From JACVRM01 sp046262315 (lineage in GTDB: Bacteria > Actinomycetota > Thermoleophilia > Gaiellales > Gaiellaceae), in the NCBI GenBank assembly GCA_046262315.1, contig JBHEMZ010000105.1:1-20552 (forward strand): DNA of 20,552 nucleotides, read 5' to 3'. Positions 7,843 to 15,628 of this stretch are shown one piece after another. The position numbers and the translations under genes were made by a program. The notes under the pieces were generated by a model. The model searched no databases, was not told where the DNA came from, and saw nothing but the letters and a program-made list of their open reading frames with translations. Within the stretch, counting starts at the first letter, position 1. Each line of letters starts with the position of its first letter.

Positions 7843-9690
7843 TTACGCGCGCACGGCCGAGCGGACCAGCGTGCGCCCCGCCTCGGCGATGTGCTCGGCA
7901 TCGATGCCCGCTGCGGCAAGCAGCTCGGCCGGCTTCCCGGAGGTCGGCATCTCCGTCACCGCGAGCTTCACCACGCGGAGCGGCGCATCGAGCTCGGCCA
8001 GCGCCGACAACACCGCCTCGCCGAGACCGCCCTCGGGCCAGTGATCCTCGACGGTGACGACGCGGCCCGACGTGGCCTCGGCGGCGGCGATCAGCGTTTC
8101 GTCGTCCACCGGCTTCACGGAGTAGAGGTCGATCACACGCGCGGAGATGCCGTCCTCCCGCAGCGCGTCGGCGGCCTTCAGCGACTCGTGCAGGGTGATG
8201 CCGGCCGCCACGATCGTTACCTCGTCGTCATCAGAGGAGTGCAGCACGCGGCTGCCGCCGACCGGGAACTCCTCGCCCGGCTCGTAGAGCACAGGCGTGT
8301 TCGCGCGTGTCGTACGCATGTACGAGATGCCCTCGAGATCTGCCATCCGGGCGACCAGCGCCGCCGTCTGGTTCGCGTCGCTCGGATACAGCACCGTCGA
8401 GCCGTGCACGGCGCGCAGCGCCGCGAGATCCTCGAGTCCCATCTGCGACGGCCCGTCCTCGCCGATCGAAACCCCGGCGTGCGAGCCGCAGAGCGCAATC
8501 GTCGCGCGGCTCACGGCCGCCATGCGTATGAAGTCGTACGCGCGCGCGAAGAACGCCGCGAAGGTGGAGCAGAACGGCCGCCAGCTACGCACCTGCATGC
8601 CGACGGCGGCCGCGACCATCTGCTGCTCGGCGATGTACATCTCGAAGTAGCGCTCGGGATGCGCCCCGGCGAAGATCTCCGCGTAGGTGGAGTTCGAGAC
8701 CTCGCCGTCGAGCGCAACCACGTCGCGGCGGGCGCTTCCGAGTGCCGCCAGCGCGTCACCGTACGCCTTGCGGGTCGCGACCTCGGTGCCGAGCTCGTAA
8801 CGCGGCAGGTCGAGCGGGCTCGTCTCGAAGCGGTGGGGCGTCCCCTGCTCGGGCCGCGCCGCCTCCACCCGGATGCTGCGCCGGCCGCCGAGCTCTGCGA
8901 TCGCCTCATCAGGGTCGTCGAGCGCCTTGCCGTGGAACCCCGGCTTATCCTCGACCGCCGCGACGCCCTTGCCCTTCAGCGTCCGGGCGACCACTACCGT
9001 GGGACTGCCCCTCGCCCCCACCGCCTCGGCGTAGGCTTGGTCGATCGCCTCCGCGTCGTGCCCGTCGATCGCGATCGCATGCCAGCCAAACGCGCGCGCG
9101 CGGTCGACGTACGAGTCCAGGTCCCAGCCGTGCATGGTCTCGCCTCGCTGCCCGAGCCGGTTGACGTCGATGATCGCCGTCAGGTTGTCGAGCCCCTCGT
9201 GAGCCGCGTGCTCGAAAGCCTCCCACATGGAGCCCTCCGCCATCTCGCTGTCGCCGCACAGGCACCAGACCCGGTAGGGCAGCCGGTCGAGTCGCTTGCC
9301 CGCGAGCGCGATCCCCACTGCAAACGGAAGGCCCTGGCCGAGCGAACCGGTCGCCACGTCGACCCATGGGATGACCGGCGTCGGATGACCCTCGAAGCGG
9401 GAGCCGAACTTGCGGAACGAGAGCAGCTCCTCCTCGCTGATCGCGCCCGCCGCGAGGAGGAGCGCGTACAGGAGCGGGGAGGCGTGTCCCTTCGAGAAAA
9501 CCAGGTGGTCGTTGGCGGGGTTCTCCGGCGCGTCGAAGTCGTAGTGGAGGTACCCGTCCAGCAACACGGCCATCAGGTCGGCGGCGGACATCGACGAGGA
9601 CGGGTGGCCAGACTTGGTGACCGCCGCGGCCCGGATCGAGTCCACCCGGAGCTGCTGCCCGAGCTCCCGCCGCTGCGCCGCGCCCGCCAT
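7843..9690 (-). CDS. tkt: Transketolase, short (animal-like) type
   Basis: Transketolase moves two-carbon units between sugar phosphates in the cytosol using thiamine diphosphate, linking the pentose-phosphate pathway to glycolysis. The 615-residue single chain shows SGHPSS (27-32), SKGHASP (66-72), the cofactor motif GDSEMAEG (146-153) ending at Asn177, and the pyrimidine-domain motif with catalytic Glu355 (AEQQMVAAAVGM). CSTFAAFFARAYDFIRMAA and GVSIGEDGPSQM follow. These last segments resemble the roughly 620-residue human enzyme rather than the roughly 660-700-residue TktA form usual in bacteria. ATG 9690 lies 9 bases after a TAGAAT box. The gene is divergent from the rpiB-to-opcA run, which supplies its substrates. 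Confidence 0.96.
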   Translation of the reverse strand: MAGAAQRRELGQQLRVDSIRAAAVTKSGHPSSSMSAADLMAVLLDGYLHYDFDAPENPANDHLVFSKGHASPLLYALLLAAGAISEEELLSFRKFGSRFEGHPTPVIPWVDVATGSLGQGLPFAVGIALAGKRLDRLPYRVWCLCGDSEMAEGSMWEAFEHAAHEGLDNLTAIIDVNRLGQRGETMHGWDLDSYVDRARAFGWHAIAIDGHDAEAIDQAYAEAVGARGSPTVVVARTLKGKGVAAVEDKPGFHGKALDDPDEAIAELGGRRSIRVEAARPEQGTPHRFETSPLDLPRYELGTEVATRKAYGDALAALGSARRDVVALDGEVSNSTYAEIFAGAHPERYFEMYIAEQQMVAAAVGMQVRSWRPFCSTFAAFFARAYDFIRMAAVSRATIALCGSHAGVSIGEDGPSQMGLEDLAALRAVHGSTVLYPSDANQTAALVARMADLEGISYMRTTRANTPVLYEPGEEFPVGGSRVLHSSDDDEVTIVAAGITLHESLKAADALREDGISARVIDLYSVKPVDDETLIAAAEATSGRVVTVEDHWPEGGLGEAVLSALAELDAPLRVVKLAVTEMPTSGKPAELLAAAGIDAEHIAEAGRTLVRSAVRA

Positions 9691-9699
9691 GCGGGCGCC

Positions 9700-9705
9700 A
9701 TTCTA
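9700..9705 (-). promoter_or_regulatory. Candidate -10 box of tkt
   Basis: TAGAAT on the minus strand is followed by 9 bases and the tkt ATG. It is the best -10 match in the very short divergent gap. No clear -35 partner is visible. Confidence 0.4.
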
Positions 9706-9714
9706 GGCCGTGTG

Positions 9715-9720
9715 TAACGT
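9715..9720 (+). promoter_or_regulatory. Candidate -10 box for the SnoaL-like/rpiB transcript
   Basis: TAACGT is followed by 7 bases and a GTG at 9728. This spacing fits a leaderless transcript and favours that GTG over the one at 9710. Confidence 0.3.
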
Positions 9721-9727
9721 TCTCCGC

Positions 9728-10087
9728 GTGATCGCCGTCGCCCGCCGCTACGGCCACGCGCTCGACACGGAGGACTGGGATACGGCGCGCTCGCTGCTCG
9801 ATCCCGACGTGGAGGTCGTGCGGCCGAGCGGGCGCAGGTATCGAGGCGCCGAGCGCTGGATCGGCATGATCTCGGCGCAAGGCGGCTTTCAGAGCATCGA
9901 CACGGCGGTCGAGGGGCGCGATTACGAGCAGCGCAACGGCCGCGTCGTGGAGACGCAGGAGATCGTGCACCGCTGGCGCGAGACCGGCGAGGTCGCCTAC
10001 ACGAGCCGTGAGCGCACGACGATGACGATCAGGGATGGGCGGATCGCGCGCCTCGAGTCCGAGGTCGTACACCGGGCACCGTCGTGA
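9728..10087 (+). CDS. SnoaL-like / NTF2-fold small protein
   Basis: A 119-residue protein with the look of the SnoaL/NTF2 superfamily. An N-terminal helix (ARRYGHALDTEDWDTARSLL) is followed by the strand region PDVEVVRPSGRRYRGAERW and a C-terminal sheet (RERTTMTIRDGRIARLES). The fold forms an open cone-like pocket used for varied small-molecule reactions or binding, so no reaction can be assigned. GTG 9728 is preferred because the helix starts there and a -10-like box precedes it; GTG 9710 would add six residues. Its stop overlaps the rpiB start by four bases (GTGA), so the two are probably co-translated. That places it with sugar-phosphate metabolism, but its role there is unknown. Confidence 0.8.
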   Translation: MIAVARRYGHALDTEDWDTARSLLDPDVEVVRPSGRRYRGAERWIGMISAQGGFQSIDTAVEGRDYEQRNGRVVETQEIVHRWRETGEVAYTSRERTTMTIRDGRIARLESEVVHRAPS

Positions 10088-10536
10088 GAGTGGCTCTCGC
10101 CTTTGACCACCGGGGCCAGAAGCTCCGCGAGCGGCTGTTCGAGGAGGTCGAGCGCCTGGGCCACGAGCCCCTCGACCTCGGAACGGACGCGCCCGAGCCC
10201 CGAATCGACTATCCGGACAAGGCGCGTGAAGTGGGCGAGGCGATCCGCTCGGGCGATGTCGAGCGCGGGGTGCTCGTCTGCGGCTCCGGGGTGGGCGCCT
10301 CCGTGGCGGCCTGCAAGCTTCCCGGCGTTCGGGCCGCGGTCTGCCACGACGCTTACTCCGCCCACCAGGGCGTCGAGCACGACGACATGAACGTCCTCTG
10401 CCTCGGGTCAGAGGTGGTCGGCGCCGAGCTCGCCGCCGAGCTCGTGCGCGCCTTCCTCGCTGCCGACTTCGACGGCGGCGAGCGCTACCTACGGCGTCTA
10501 GAGAAGATCGAACAGATGGAGAAGGCTCGCCCGTGA
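10084..10536 (+). CDS. rpiB: Ribose-5-phosphate isomerase B (RpiB/LacAB family)
   Basis: The enzyme interconverts ribose-5-phosphate and ribulose-5-phosphate in the cytosol, the branch point of the non-oxidative pentose-phosphate pathway. The 150 residues include FDHRG (7-11), the active-site loop VCGSGVGASVAACK with Cys66, and EHDDMNVLCLGSEVVG with His99. The Cys66 and His99 positions match the catalytic pair known from E. coli RpiB. The GTG start at 10084 overlaps the upstream SnoaL-like gene. The tail after about 140 (EKIEQMEKARP) is charged and variable. Related LacA/LacB isomerases act on 6-phospho sugars, but the surrounding pathway genes favour the ribose-phosphate role. Confidence 0.94.
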   Translation: MRVALAFDHRGQKLRERLFEEVERLGHEPLDLGTDAPEPRIDYPDKAREVGEAIRSGDVERGVLVCGSGVGASVAACKLPGVRAAVCHDAYSAHQGVEHDDMNVLCLGSEVVGAELAAELVRAFLAADFDGGERYLRRLEKIEQMEKARP

Positions 10537-10587
10537 GAGCCTTCGCGTTCAGCACGGAAGAGACATCACAGTGCTTGCGGGCGGAGC

Positions 10588-10600
10588 CGGGCTTCGCCCG
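10588..10600 (+). terminator. Small GC-rich hairpin after rpiB
   Basis: CGGGC and GCCCG pair around a TTC loop about 50 bases after the rpiB stop. The stem is short and lacks a T-run, so it may be only a weak pause or a chance structure. Confidence 0.25.
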
Positions 10601-10650
10601 AGCGCAGCCCAGCCGGCAGCTGGACATGGCATGGCGTGAAGGAGGGGGGC

Positions 10651-10678
10651 TCGTGGGGGAACCATGGGTTCCCCACGA
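10651..10678 (+). promoter_or_regulatory. Strong stem-loop in the tal leader
   Basis: Positions 10651-10663 pair with 10667-10678. The core GGGGAACC pairs with GGTTCCCC, there is one bulged G on the 5' side, and the loop is ATG. The 3' foot lies 6 bases before the tal ribosome binding site. There is no T-run after it. It could protect the 5' end of the tal message, act as an operator in DNA form, or weakly terminate rpiB transcription. Confidence 0.5.
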
Positions 10679-10684
10679 TTGAAT

Positions 10685-10690
10685 GGAGAA
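10685..10690 (+). promoter_or_regulatory. Ribosome binding site of tal
   Basis: GGAGAA stands 5 bases before the ATG at 10696. It decides between that start and an in-frame ATG at 10636 whose extra residues would be encoded by the hairpin region. Confidence 0.7.
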
Positions 10691-10695
10691 AATCG

Positions 10696-11805
10696 ATGGC
10701 TAAGTCGAGGCTCCACGAGCTGAGCGAGCAGGGCCAGAGTGTCTGGGTCGACTCGGTCTCGCGGACATGGTTGCAGGACGGCACGCTCGAGCGGCTCATG
10801 GAGGAGGACGCGGTCATGGGCGTGACGTCCAACCCGACCATCTTTCAGAAGGCGCTCGCGGAGGGATCCGCGTACGACGAGCAGTTGCGCGAGGTGCTGC
10901 GCGACGAGGACGACCCGAAGGAGATCTTTCTGCGGCTCGCGGTGCGGGACATCCGCGAAGCCTGCGATCTGTTCCGCCGCGTCTGGGACGGCACGGAAGG
11001 GCAGGACGGCTACGTTTCGCTCGAGGTCGACCCCACGCTCGCGCACGACACGCACGCGACGATCGAGGAGGCGCTGCGGTTGCACGCCTGGGTCGAGCGC
11101 CCGAACCTCTACGTCAAGATTCCCGCCACCGAGGCGGGCCTGCCGGCGATCGAGGAGATGATCGCGCGCGGCCAGTCGATCAACGTCACCCTGATCTTCT
11201 CGCTCGAGCGCTACGCCCAGGTCGTCGAGGCGTACATGCGCGGACTCGAGCGACTCGTCGAGGACGGCCGCGATCCAAAGACAGTCATGTCCGTGGCGAG
11301 CTTCTTCGTGTCGCGCGTGGACACCGAGGCCGACCGGCGGCTCGAGGCGATCGGGGGGGAGGCGCTCGAGCTGCGCGGCAAGCTGGCGATCGCGAACGCG
11401 AAGCTGGCCTACCGGAACTACGAGCAGGCGTTCGCCTCGGAGCGCTGGGCCCCGCTCGCCGCGGCAGGCGCGTCATCGCAGCGCTGCCTCTGGGCCTCGA
11501 CGTCCACGAAGAACCCGGAGTACCGCGACGTGCTGTACGTCGAGGAGCTGATCGGGCCCGAGACGGTGAACACGATGCCGCTCGAGACGATCCGGGCGTT
11601 CCAGGAGCACGGACGCGTCGCGCGCACGCTCGACGAGGGCGTCGACGAGGCGCAGGCGGTCGTCGAGCAGCTCGAGCGTGTGGGCGTGTCCTACGCCGAG
11701 GTCACGGAGACGCTCGAGCGCGAGGGCGTGGAGAAGTTCGCGGAATCGTTCGAGCAGCTGTTGGACGGCGTGCAGGCCAAGTGCGGCGAGCTGGCCGCGG
11801 CGTGA
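10696..11805 (+). CDS. tal: Transaldolase
   Basis: Transaldolase transfers a dihydroxyacetone unit from sedoheptulose-7-phosphate to glyceraldehyde-3-phosphate through a lysine Schiff base, in the cytosol. The 369-residue protein shows the family start QSVWVDSVSRTW, GVTSNPTIFQKA (42-53), EVDPTLAHDT (110-119) and the active-site segment NLYVKIPATEAG with Lys141. INVTLIFSLERY and CLWASTSTKNPEY follow. This is the longer actinobacterial/cyanobacterial class of about 370 residues. It ends in a GTGA overlap with pgi; in several bacteria the two are one fused protein. A clear ribosome binding site fixes the start. Confidence 0.97.
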   Translation: MAKSRLHELSEQGQSVWVDSVSRTWLQDGTLERLMEEDAVMGVTSNPTIFQKALAEGSAYDEQLREVLRDEDDPKEIFLRLAVRDIREACDLFRRVWDGTEGQDGYVSLEVDPTLAHDTHATIEEALRLHAWVERPNLYVKIPATEAGLPAIEEMIARGQSINVTLIFSLERYAQVVEAYMRGLERLVEDGRDPKTVMSVASFFVSRVDTEADRRLEAIGGEALELRGKLAIANAKLAYRNYEQAFASERWAPLAAAGASSQRCLWASTSTKNPEYRDVLYVEELIGPETVNTMPLETIRAFQEHGRVARTLDEGVDEAQAVVEQLERVGVSYAEVTETLEREGVEKFAESFEQLLDGVQAKCGELAAA

Positions 11806-13151
11806 GCGTCGTCCCTGCGACGGAAATCGTGGAACGCGTCTGGGCCCGCGATCCGACGCTCTGGACCGGGACCGACGAGGCGGACTGGCTCGGCTGGCTG
11901 GATGCGCCGGCGCGCTCGCTGGACGGGGTGGACAAGCTGCTCGAGCTGGCGGCGACGGCGGACTACGACACCGTCGTCCTGCTCGGCATGGGCGGCTCGA
12001 GCCTTGCACCCGAGGTGATGCGGCGCAGCTTCGAGGTCTCTGCGTGCCACGTGCTCGACACCACGCATCCGGCCGCGATCCGCAGGCTCGAGGGGGAACT
12101 CGACCTTGGCCGAACGCTCTTTGTCGTCTCCTCGAAGTCCGGCGGCACGCTCGAGACGCGCTCGCAGCTCGACTTCTTCTGGGAGCGGACGGGCGGTGAC
12201 GGGAGCCGCTTTCTGGCGATCACCGATCCCGGTTCGGCGCTCGAGCAGCTGGCGCTCGACCGCTCGTTTCTACAGGTCTTGGCGGGTGAGCCGTCCGTGG
12301 GCGGACGCTATTCGGCGCTGACTGTGTTCGGGATGCTGCCCGCCGCGCTGATGGGCCTCGACGTGCTGCGCCTCCTCGAGCGCGCGGAGGAGATGCGCGA
12401 GGGATGCAGGCTGGCCGCAGGAAATCCGGGCCTCGAGCTCGGCCTGGCGCTCGGCGAGGCGTGGCGCGAGGGACGTGACAAGGTGGCGCTCGCCGAGACG
12501 AAGGGCGGCTTCGAGCTGTGGGTGCAGCAGCTGCTCGCCGAGTCCACCGGCAAGTCGGGCAAGGGTCTCGTGCCCGTGGAGGGGGACGGCCTCGACGTAC
12601 AGACTCACGAGGCGCGGCTGAAGCGTCCCTACGAGCTCGGCCAGGAGTTCTTCCGCTGGGAGTTCGCCACCGCGGTCGCCGGCTCGGTCCTCGGCATCAA
12701 CCCCTTCGACCAGCCGGACGTCCAGGCGGCGAAGGACAGGACGAACTACGTGCTCGAGCGCGGCGGCGAGGTTGCCCTGGAACCCGAGGGCTCACTCGAT
12801 GAGCTGCTCGGCGAGGCGCTCGAGGGCGACTACGTGGCCGTCTGCGCGTTCATCGACCCCGCTCGCGAGGGGGAGCTGGAGCCGCTGCTCGAGCGGGTAC
12901 GTGCCACCGGCCGTCCGCTGATGGTGGGGCTCGGCCCGCGCTACCTGCACTCGACGGGCCAGCTGCACAAGGGCGGGCCCGCCAACGGTCTGTTCGTCCA
13001 GGTCGTGGACGATGCGGGTGAGGAGCTGCCCATCCCAGGCCGTCCGTGGGGATTCCGGCAGCTGATCGCGGCGCAGGCCGCGGGTGATTCCGAGGCGCTG
13101 CGCGAGCGAGGCCGCCGCATCGTGCGCGTCCGCCTGGAAGAGCTGGCGTGA
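11802..13151 (+). CDS. pgi: Glucose-6-phosphate isomerase, short Tal-Pgi-type
   Basis: The enzyme interconverts glucose-6-phosphate and fructose-6-phosphate, feeding carbon back to Zwf. The 449 residues are shorter than the roughly 550 of classic Pgi and match the isomerase half of bifunctional transaldolase/phosphoglucose isomerases. Visible motifs are LGMGGSSLAP (61-70), the phosphate-binding loop SSKSGGTLET (110-119), GGRYS (167-171), ESTGK with the likely catalytic Glu247, and FATAVAGSVLGINPFDQPDV (288-307). The GTG start at 11802 overlaps the tal stop by four bases. The same frame is open far upstream through tal, but with a non-protein-like sequence, so this is not a fusion. Confidence 0.93.
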   Translation: MSVVPATEIVERVWARDPTLWTGTDEADWLGWLDAPARSLDGVDKLLELAATADYDTVVLLGMGGSSLAPEVMRRSFEVSACHVLDTTHPAAIRRLEGELDLGRTLFVVSSKSGGTLETRSQLDFFWERTGGDGSRFLAITDPGSALEQLALDRSFLQVLAGEPSVGGRYSALTVFGMLPAALMGLDVLRLLERAEEMREGCRLAAGNPGLELGLALGEAWREGRDKVALAETKGGFELWVQQLLAESTGKSGKGLVPVEGDGLDVQTHEARLKRPYELGQEFFRWEFATAVAGSVLGINPFDQPDVQAAKDRTNYVLERGGEVALEPEGSLDELLGEALEGDYVAVCAFIDPAREGELEPLLERVRATGRPLMVGLGPRYLHSTGQLHKGGPANGLFVQVVDDAGEELPIPGRPWGFRQLIAAQAAGDSEALRERGRRIVRVRLEELA

Positions 13152-13171
13152 CCGCGCGCATTTCAACGCAA

Positions 13172-13186
13172 GTAACACTCTGTTAC
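13172..13186. promoter_or_regulatory. Inverted repeat in the pgi-gnd gap
   Basis: GTAAC and GTTAC flank a 5-base spacer, in the most AT-rich part of the 55-base gap before gnd. It may be an operator or part of an internal promoter for gnd-zwf-opcA. The short arms leave room for chance. Confidence 0.35.
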
Positions 13187-13206
13187 AAACGTGCAAAGGC
13201 GGCGCT

Positions 13207-14112
13207 ATGAAGCTTGGCATGATCGGCCTCGGGCGCATGGGCGGCAACATGGTCGAGCGGCTCCGCGAGCGCGGCCACGAGGCGGCTACGTACGACCGCT
13301 CCGGCAACGGGACGGCCACGTCGCTCGTCGAGCTGGTTGGCGAGCTCGAGCGCCCGCGCGTCGTCTGGCTGATGATCCCGGCGGGGGACGCGACCGAGGG
13401 CGCATTCCGCGACCTGCTCGACCTGCTCGGCACGGGCGACGTGATCGTGGACGGCGGCAACTCGAACTTCCGCGACTCCCAGCGGCGTGCCCGCGAGGCA
13501 GGTGGGCGCGGGCTCCGCTTCGTGGACGCGGGCGTCTCGGGCGGCATCTGGGGCCGCACCGAGGGCTACTGCCTGATGGTCGGCGGTGAGCGCGAAGCCG
13601 TCGAGCTCGTGGAGCCGGCCTTTCTCGCGCTCGCGCCAGAGGACGGCTACGCACACGTAGGCCCGTCCGGCGCCGGGCACTTCGTGAAGATGGTGCACAA
13701 CGGCATCGAGTACGGCCTCATGCAGGCCTACGCGGAGGGCTTCGAGATCCTGCGCGAGTCCGAGTTCGAGCTGAACGCTGGCGAGATCGCCGGCATCTGG
13801 CGCTACGGATCGGTTGTCCGCTCCTGGCTGCTGGACCTCCTCCACACGGCGCTCGAGGAGGACGGCAACGACCTCGCCCGAATCGCGGCCTACGTGGAGG
13901 ATTCCGGGGAGGGCCGCTGGACGGTTTTCGAGGCGATCAACGAGAGCGTGCCCGCGCCCGTCATCTCGGCCGCGCTGTTCGCGCGTTTCGCCTCGCGACA
14001 GGACGAGTCTTTCGCGGCCAAGGTAAACGCCGCTCTGCGCAAGCAGTTCGGCGGCCATGCCGTTCGTGGGGCACGAACGGCTAGGGGAGAAAGTGACGAC
14101 CCAGCCAGCTAG
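13207..14112 (+). CDS. gnd: 6-phosphogluconate dehydrogenase (decarboxylating), short form
   Basis: The enzyme oxidises 6-phosphogluconate to ribulose-5-phosphate and CO2 in the cytosol, yielding reduced NAD(P). The 301 residues correspond to the short class, compared with about 470 in the classic form. Features are the Rossmann motif GLGRMGGNM (7-15), VDGGNSNFRDS (81-91), GVSGGIWG (109-116) and the catalytic segment GAGHFVKMVHNGIEYG (155-170, Lys161). The acidic residue at the end of the second strand (YDRSG) could favour NAD, but this is only suggestive. The conserved end is KQFGGHAV; the last 16 residues are an unusual tail created by a stem-loop and the zwf overlap. ATG 13207 follows AAAGGCGG. 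Confidence 0.95.
   Translation: MKLGMIGLGRMGGNMVERLRERGHEAATYDRSGNGTATSLVELVGELERPRVVWLMIPAGDATEGAFRDLLDLLGTGDVIVDGGNSNFRDSQRRAREAGGRGLRFVDAGVSGGIWGRTEGYCLMVGGEREAVELVEPAFLALAPEDGYAHVGPSGAGHFVKMVHNGIEYGLMQAYAEGFEILRESEFELNAGEIAGIWRYGSVVRSWLLDLLHTALEEDGNDLARIAAYVEDSGEGRWTVFEAINESVPAPVISAALFARFASRQDESFAAKVNAALRKQFGGHAVRGARTARGESDDPAS
14059..14081 (+). promoter_or_regulatory. Perfect 10-bp stem-loop at the gnd-zwf junction
   Basis: GCCGTTCGTG (14059-14068) pairs fully with CACGAACGGC (14072-14081) around a GGG loop. The stem ends 1 base before the zwf ribosome binding site (AGGGGAG, 14083-14089) and lies inside the 3' end of gnd. It could adjust zwf translation or stabilise the downstream message. 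Confidence 0.6.
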
Positions 14113-15628
14113 CCAGACGCTCGAAGAGCGTCTGGCCAATCCGCTGCTCGAAGGCCTACGCCTGCGGCGTATGCCCGAGCCGTGCGTCCTGACCATCTTC
14201 GGTGCGTCCGGGGACCTGACGGCACGCAAGCTCTTCCCGGCTCTCTACGCCCTGGCCTACCGCCGCCTCCTACCCGACCGCTTCGCCGTGGTCGGCTCCG
14301 CGCGCACCGACTACTCCGCCGACGGGTTCCGCGCCGAGATGCGCGAGGCCGTCTCCCGCCACGCGCGAGACGAGCTGCGCGCCGAGACGTGGGACTGGCT
14401 GGCCGAACGCACCTACTACGTGCCGACCGAGTTCGAGGACGAGGAGGGCGAGAACCGGGTCGCGGCGGAGCTCGAGCGTGTGGACGCCGAGCGCGGGACG
14501 AACGGCAACCGCGTCTACTACCTCGCCGTCCCGCCCGCGGCCATGCCGCGACTCGTGCAGGAGCTCGGCGAGCGTCGGACGACCTCCGGCTGGACGAGGC
14601 TGATCGTCGAGAAGCCGTTCGGCCACGACCTCGCCTCCGCGCGTGAGCTGAACGAGCTTCTCTCCCGTGACTTCAGGGAGCGCGAGATCTTTCGCATCGA
14701 CCACTACCTCGGCAAGGAGACCGTGCAGAACCTGTTGGCGCTGCGCTTCGCGAACGGCATCTTCGAGCCTGTCTGGAATCGCCAGTTCATCGACCACGTC
14801 CAGATCACCGTCGCGGAGGAACTCGGCATCGAGGGCCGGGCGGCGTTCTACGAGCAGGCCGGCGCGGTGCGCGACGTGTTCCAGAATCACCTGCTCCAGC
14901 TGGTCGCGCTGACCGCGATGGAGCCGCCGACCGACTTCGACCCGGAGTCGATCCGCAACGAGAAGGTCAAGGTGCTGCGCGCGCTGCACACCCCGGGGCC
15001 GAAACACGTGGTGCGCGGCCAGTACGGGCGCGGCTGGATCGAGGGCGAGGAGGTGCCCGGCTACCGCGAAGAGGAGGGAGTCGCGCCCGGCTCCGCGACC
15101 GAGACGTTCGTGGCTGCGAAACTCTACGTGGACAACTGGCGCTGGGCCGACACGCCGTTCTACGTCCGCACCGGAAAGCGCGCGCCGCGCCGCGAGACGA
15201 CGATCGCGATCCAGTTCCAGCGGGCGCCGCACCCGCCGTTTCAGGAGGGCTCGGCCGATGGGCTGCGGCCGAACGTGCTGCTCGTGCACGTGCAGCCCGA
15301 CGAGGGCGTCTCACTCGCGATCGCGGCGAAGGTGCCAGGCCAGGGCATGACGATCCGCACCGTCAACATGAACTTCCTCTACGGCGGCGCGTTCCGCACG
15401 GAGCTGCCGGAAGCGTACGAGCGCCTGATCCTGGACGCGATGCTCGGCGACGCCACTCTCTTCATGCGGGCCGACGAGATCGAGGAGCAGTGGTCGCTCG
15501 TGGACTCCATCGTGGCGGCCTGGCAGCGCGATCGGCCGTCATTCCCGAGCTACGAGGCGGGCACGTGGGGCCCAGCCGCATCGGACGACCTGATGCACCG
15601 CGACCAGCGGTCCTGGCGGCGGCATTGA
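14093..15628 (+). CDS. zwf: Glucose-6-phosphate 1-dehydrogenase
   Basis: Zwf catalyses the first step of the oxidative pentose-phosphate pathway, glucose-6-phosphate to 6-phosphogluconolactone, producing NADPH. With the GTG start at 14093 the protein has 511 residues, the usual length. The nucleotide-binding motif is FGASGDLTARKLFPALY (36-52). Further motifs are EKPFGHDLASA (173-183) and the active-site signature RIDHYLGKETVQNLLALRFAN (from 201). VRTGKRAP lies in the second domain. GTG 14093 directly follows AGGGGAGAAA and overlaps gnd by 20 bases. ATG 14057 is an alternative that would put the first residues inside the stem-loop. The gene ends in a TTGA overlap with opcA, whose product is an assembly factor for Zwf. 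Confidence 0.97.
   Translation: MTTQPASQTLEERLANPLLEGLRLRRMPEPCVLTIFGASGDLTARKLFPALYALAYRRLLPDRFAVVGSARTDYSADGFRAEMREAVSRHARDELRAETWDWLAERTYYVPTEFEDEEGENRVAAELERVDAERGTNGNRVYYLAVPPAAMPRLVQELGERRTTSGWTRLIVEKPFGHDLASARELNELLSRDFREREIFRIDHYLGKETVQNLLALRFANGIFEPVWNRQFIDHVQITVAEELGIEGRAAFYEQAGAVRDVFQNHLLQLVALTAMEPPTDFDPESIRNEKVKVLRALHTPGPKHVVRGQYGRGWIEGEEVPGYREEEGVAPGSATETFVAAKLYVDNWRWADTPFYVRTGKRAPRRETTIAIQFQRAPHPPFQEGSADGLRPNVLLVHVQPDEGVSLAIAAKVPGQGMTIRTVNMNFLYGGAFRTELPEAYERLILDAMLGDATLFMRADEIEEQWSLVDSIVAAWQRDRPSFPSYEAGTWGPAASDDLMHRDQRSWRRH

Noticed and set aside
7794..9717. Plus-strand open frame continuing from 7333 for almost 800 codons
   Set aside because: Beyond about 7793 it is antisense to transketolase and Arg/His/Ala-rich, typical of a GC-rich shadow frame.
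8945..10627. Minus-strand open frame of 560 codons across rpiB, the SnoaL-like gene and tkt
   Set aside because: It is an Arg/Pro-rich shadow with no recognisable domain; the true genes on both strands explain the region.
10767..11801. Open frame upstream of and in phase with pgi, suggesting a larger Pgi
   Set aside because: It overlaps tal in another frame and reads as Arg/Gly-rich non-protein sequence; the GTG at 11802 with the GTGA overlap is the sensible start.
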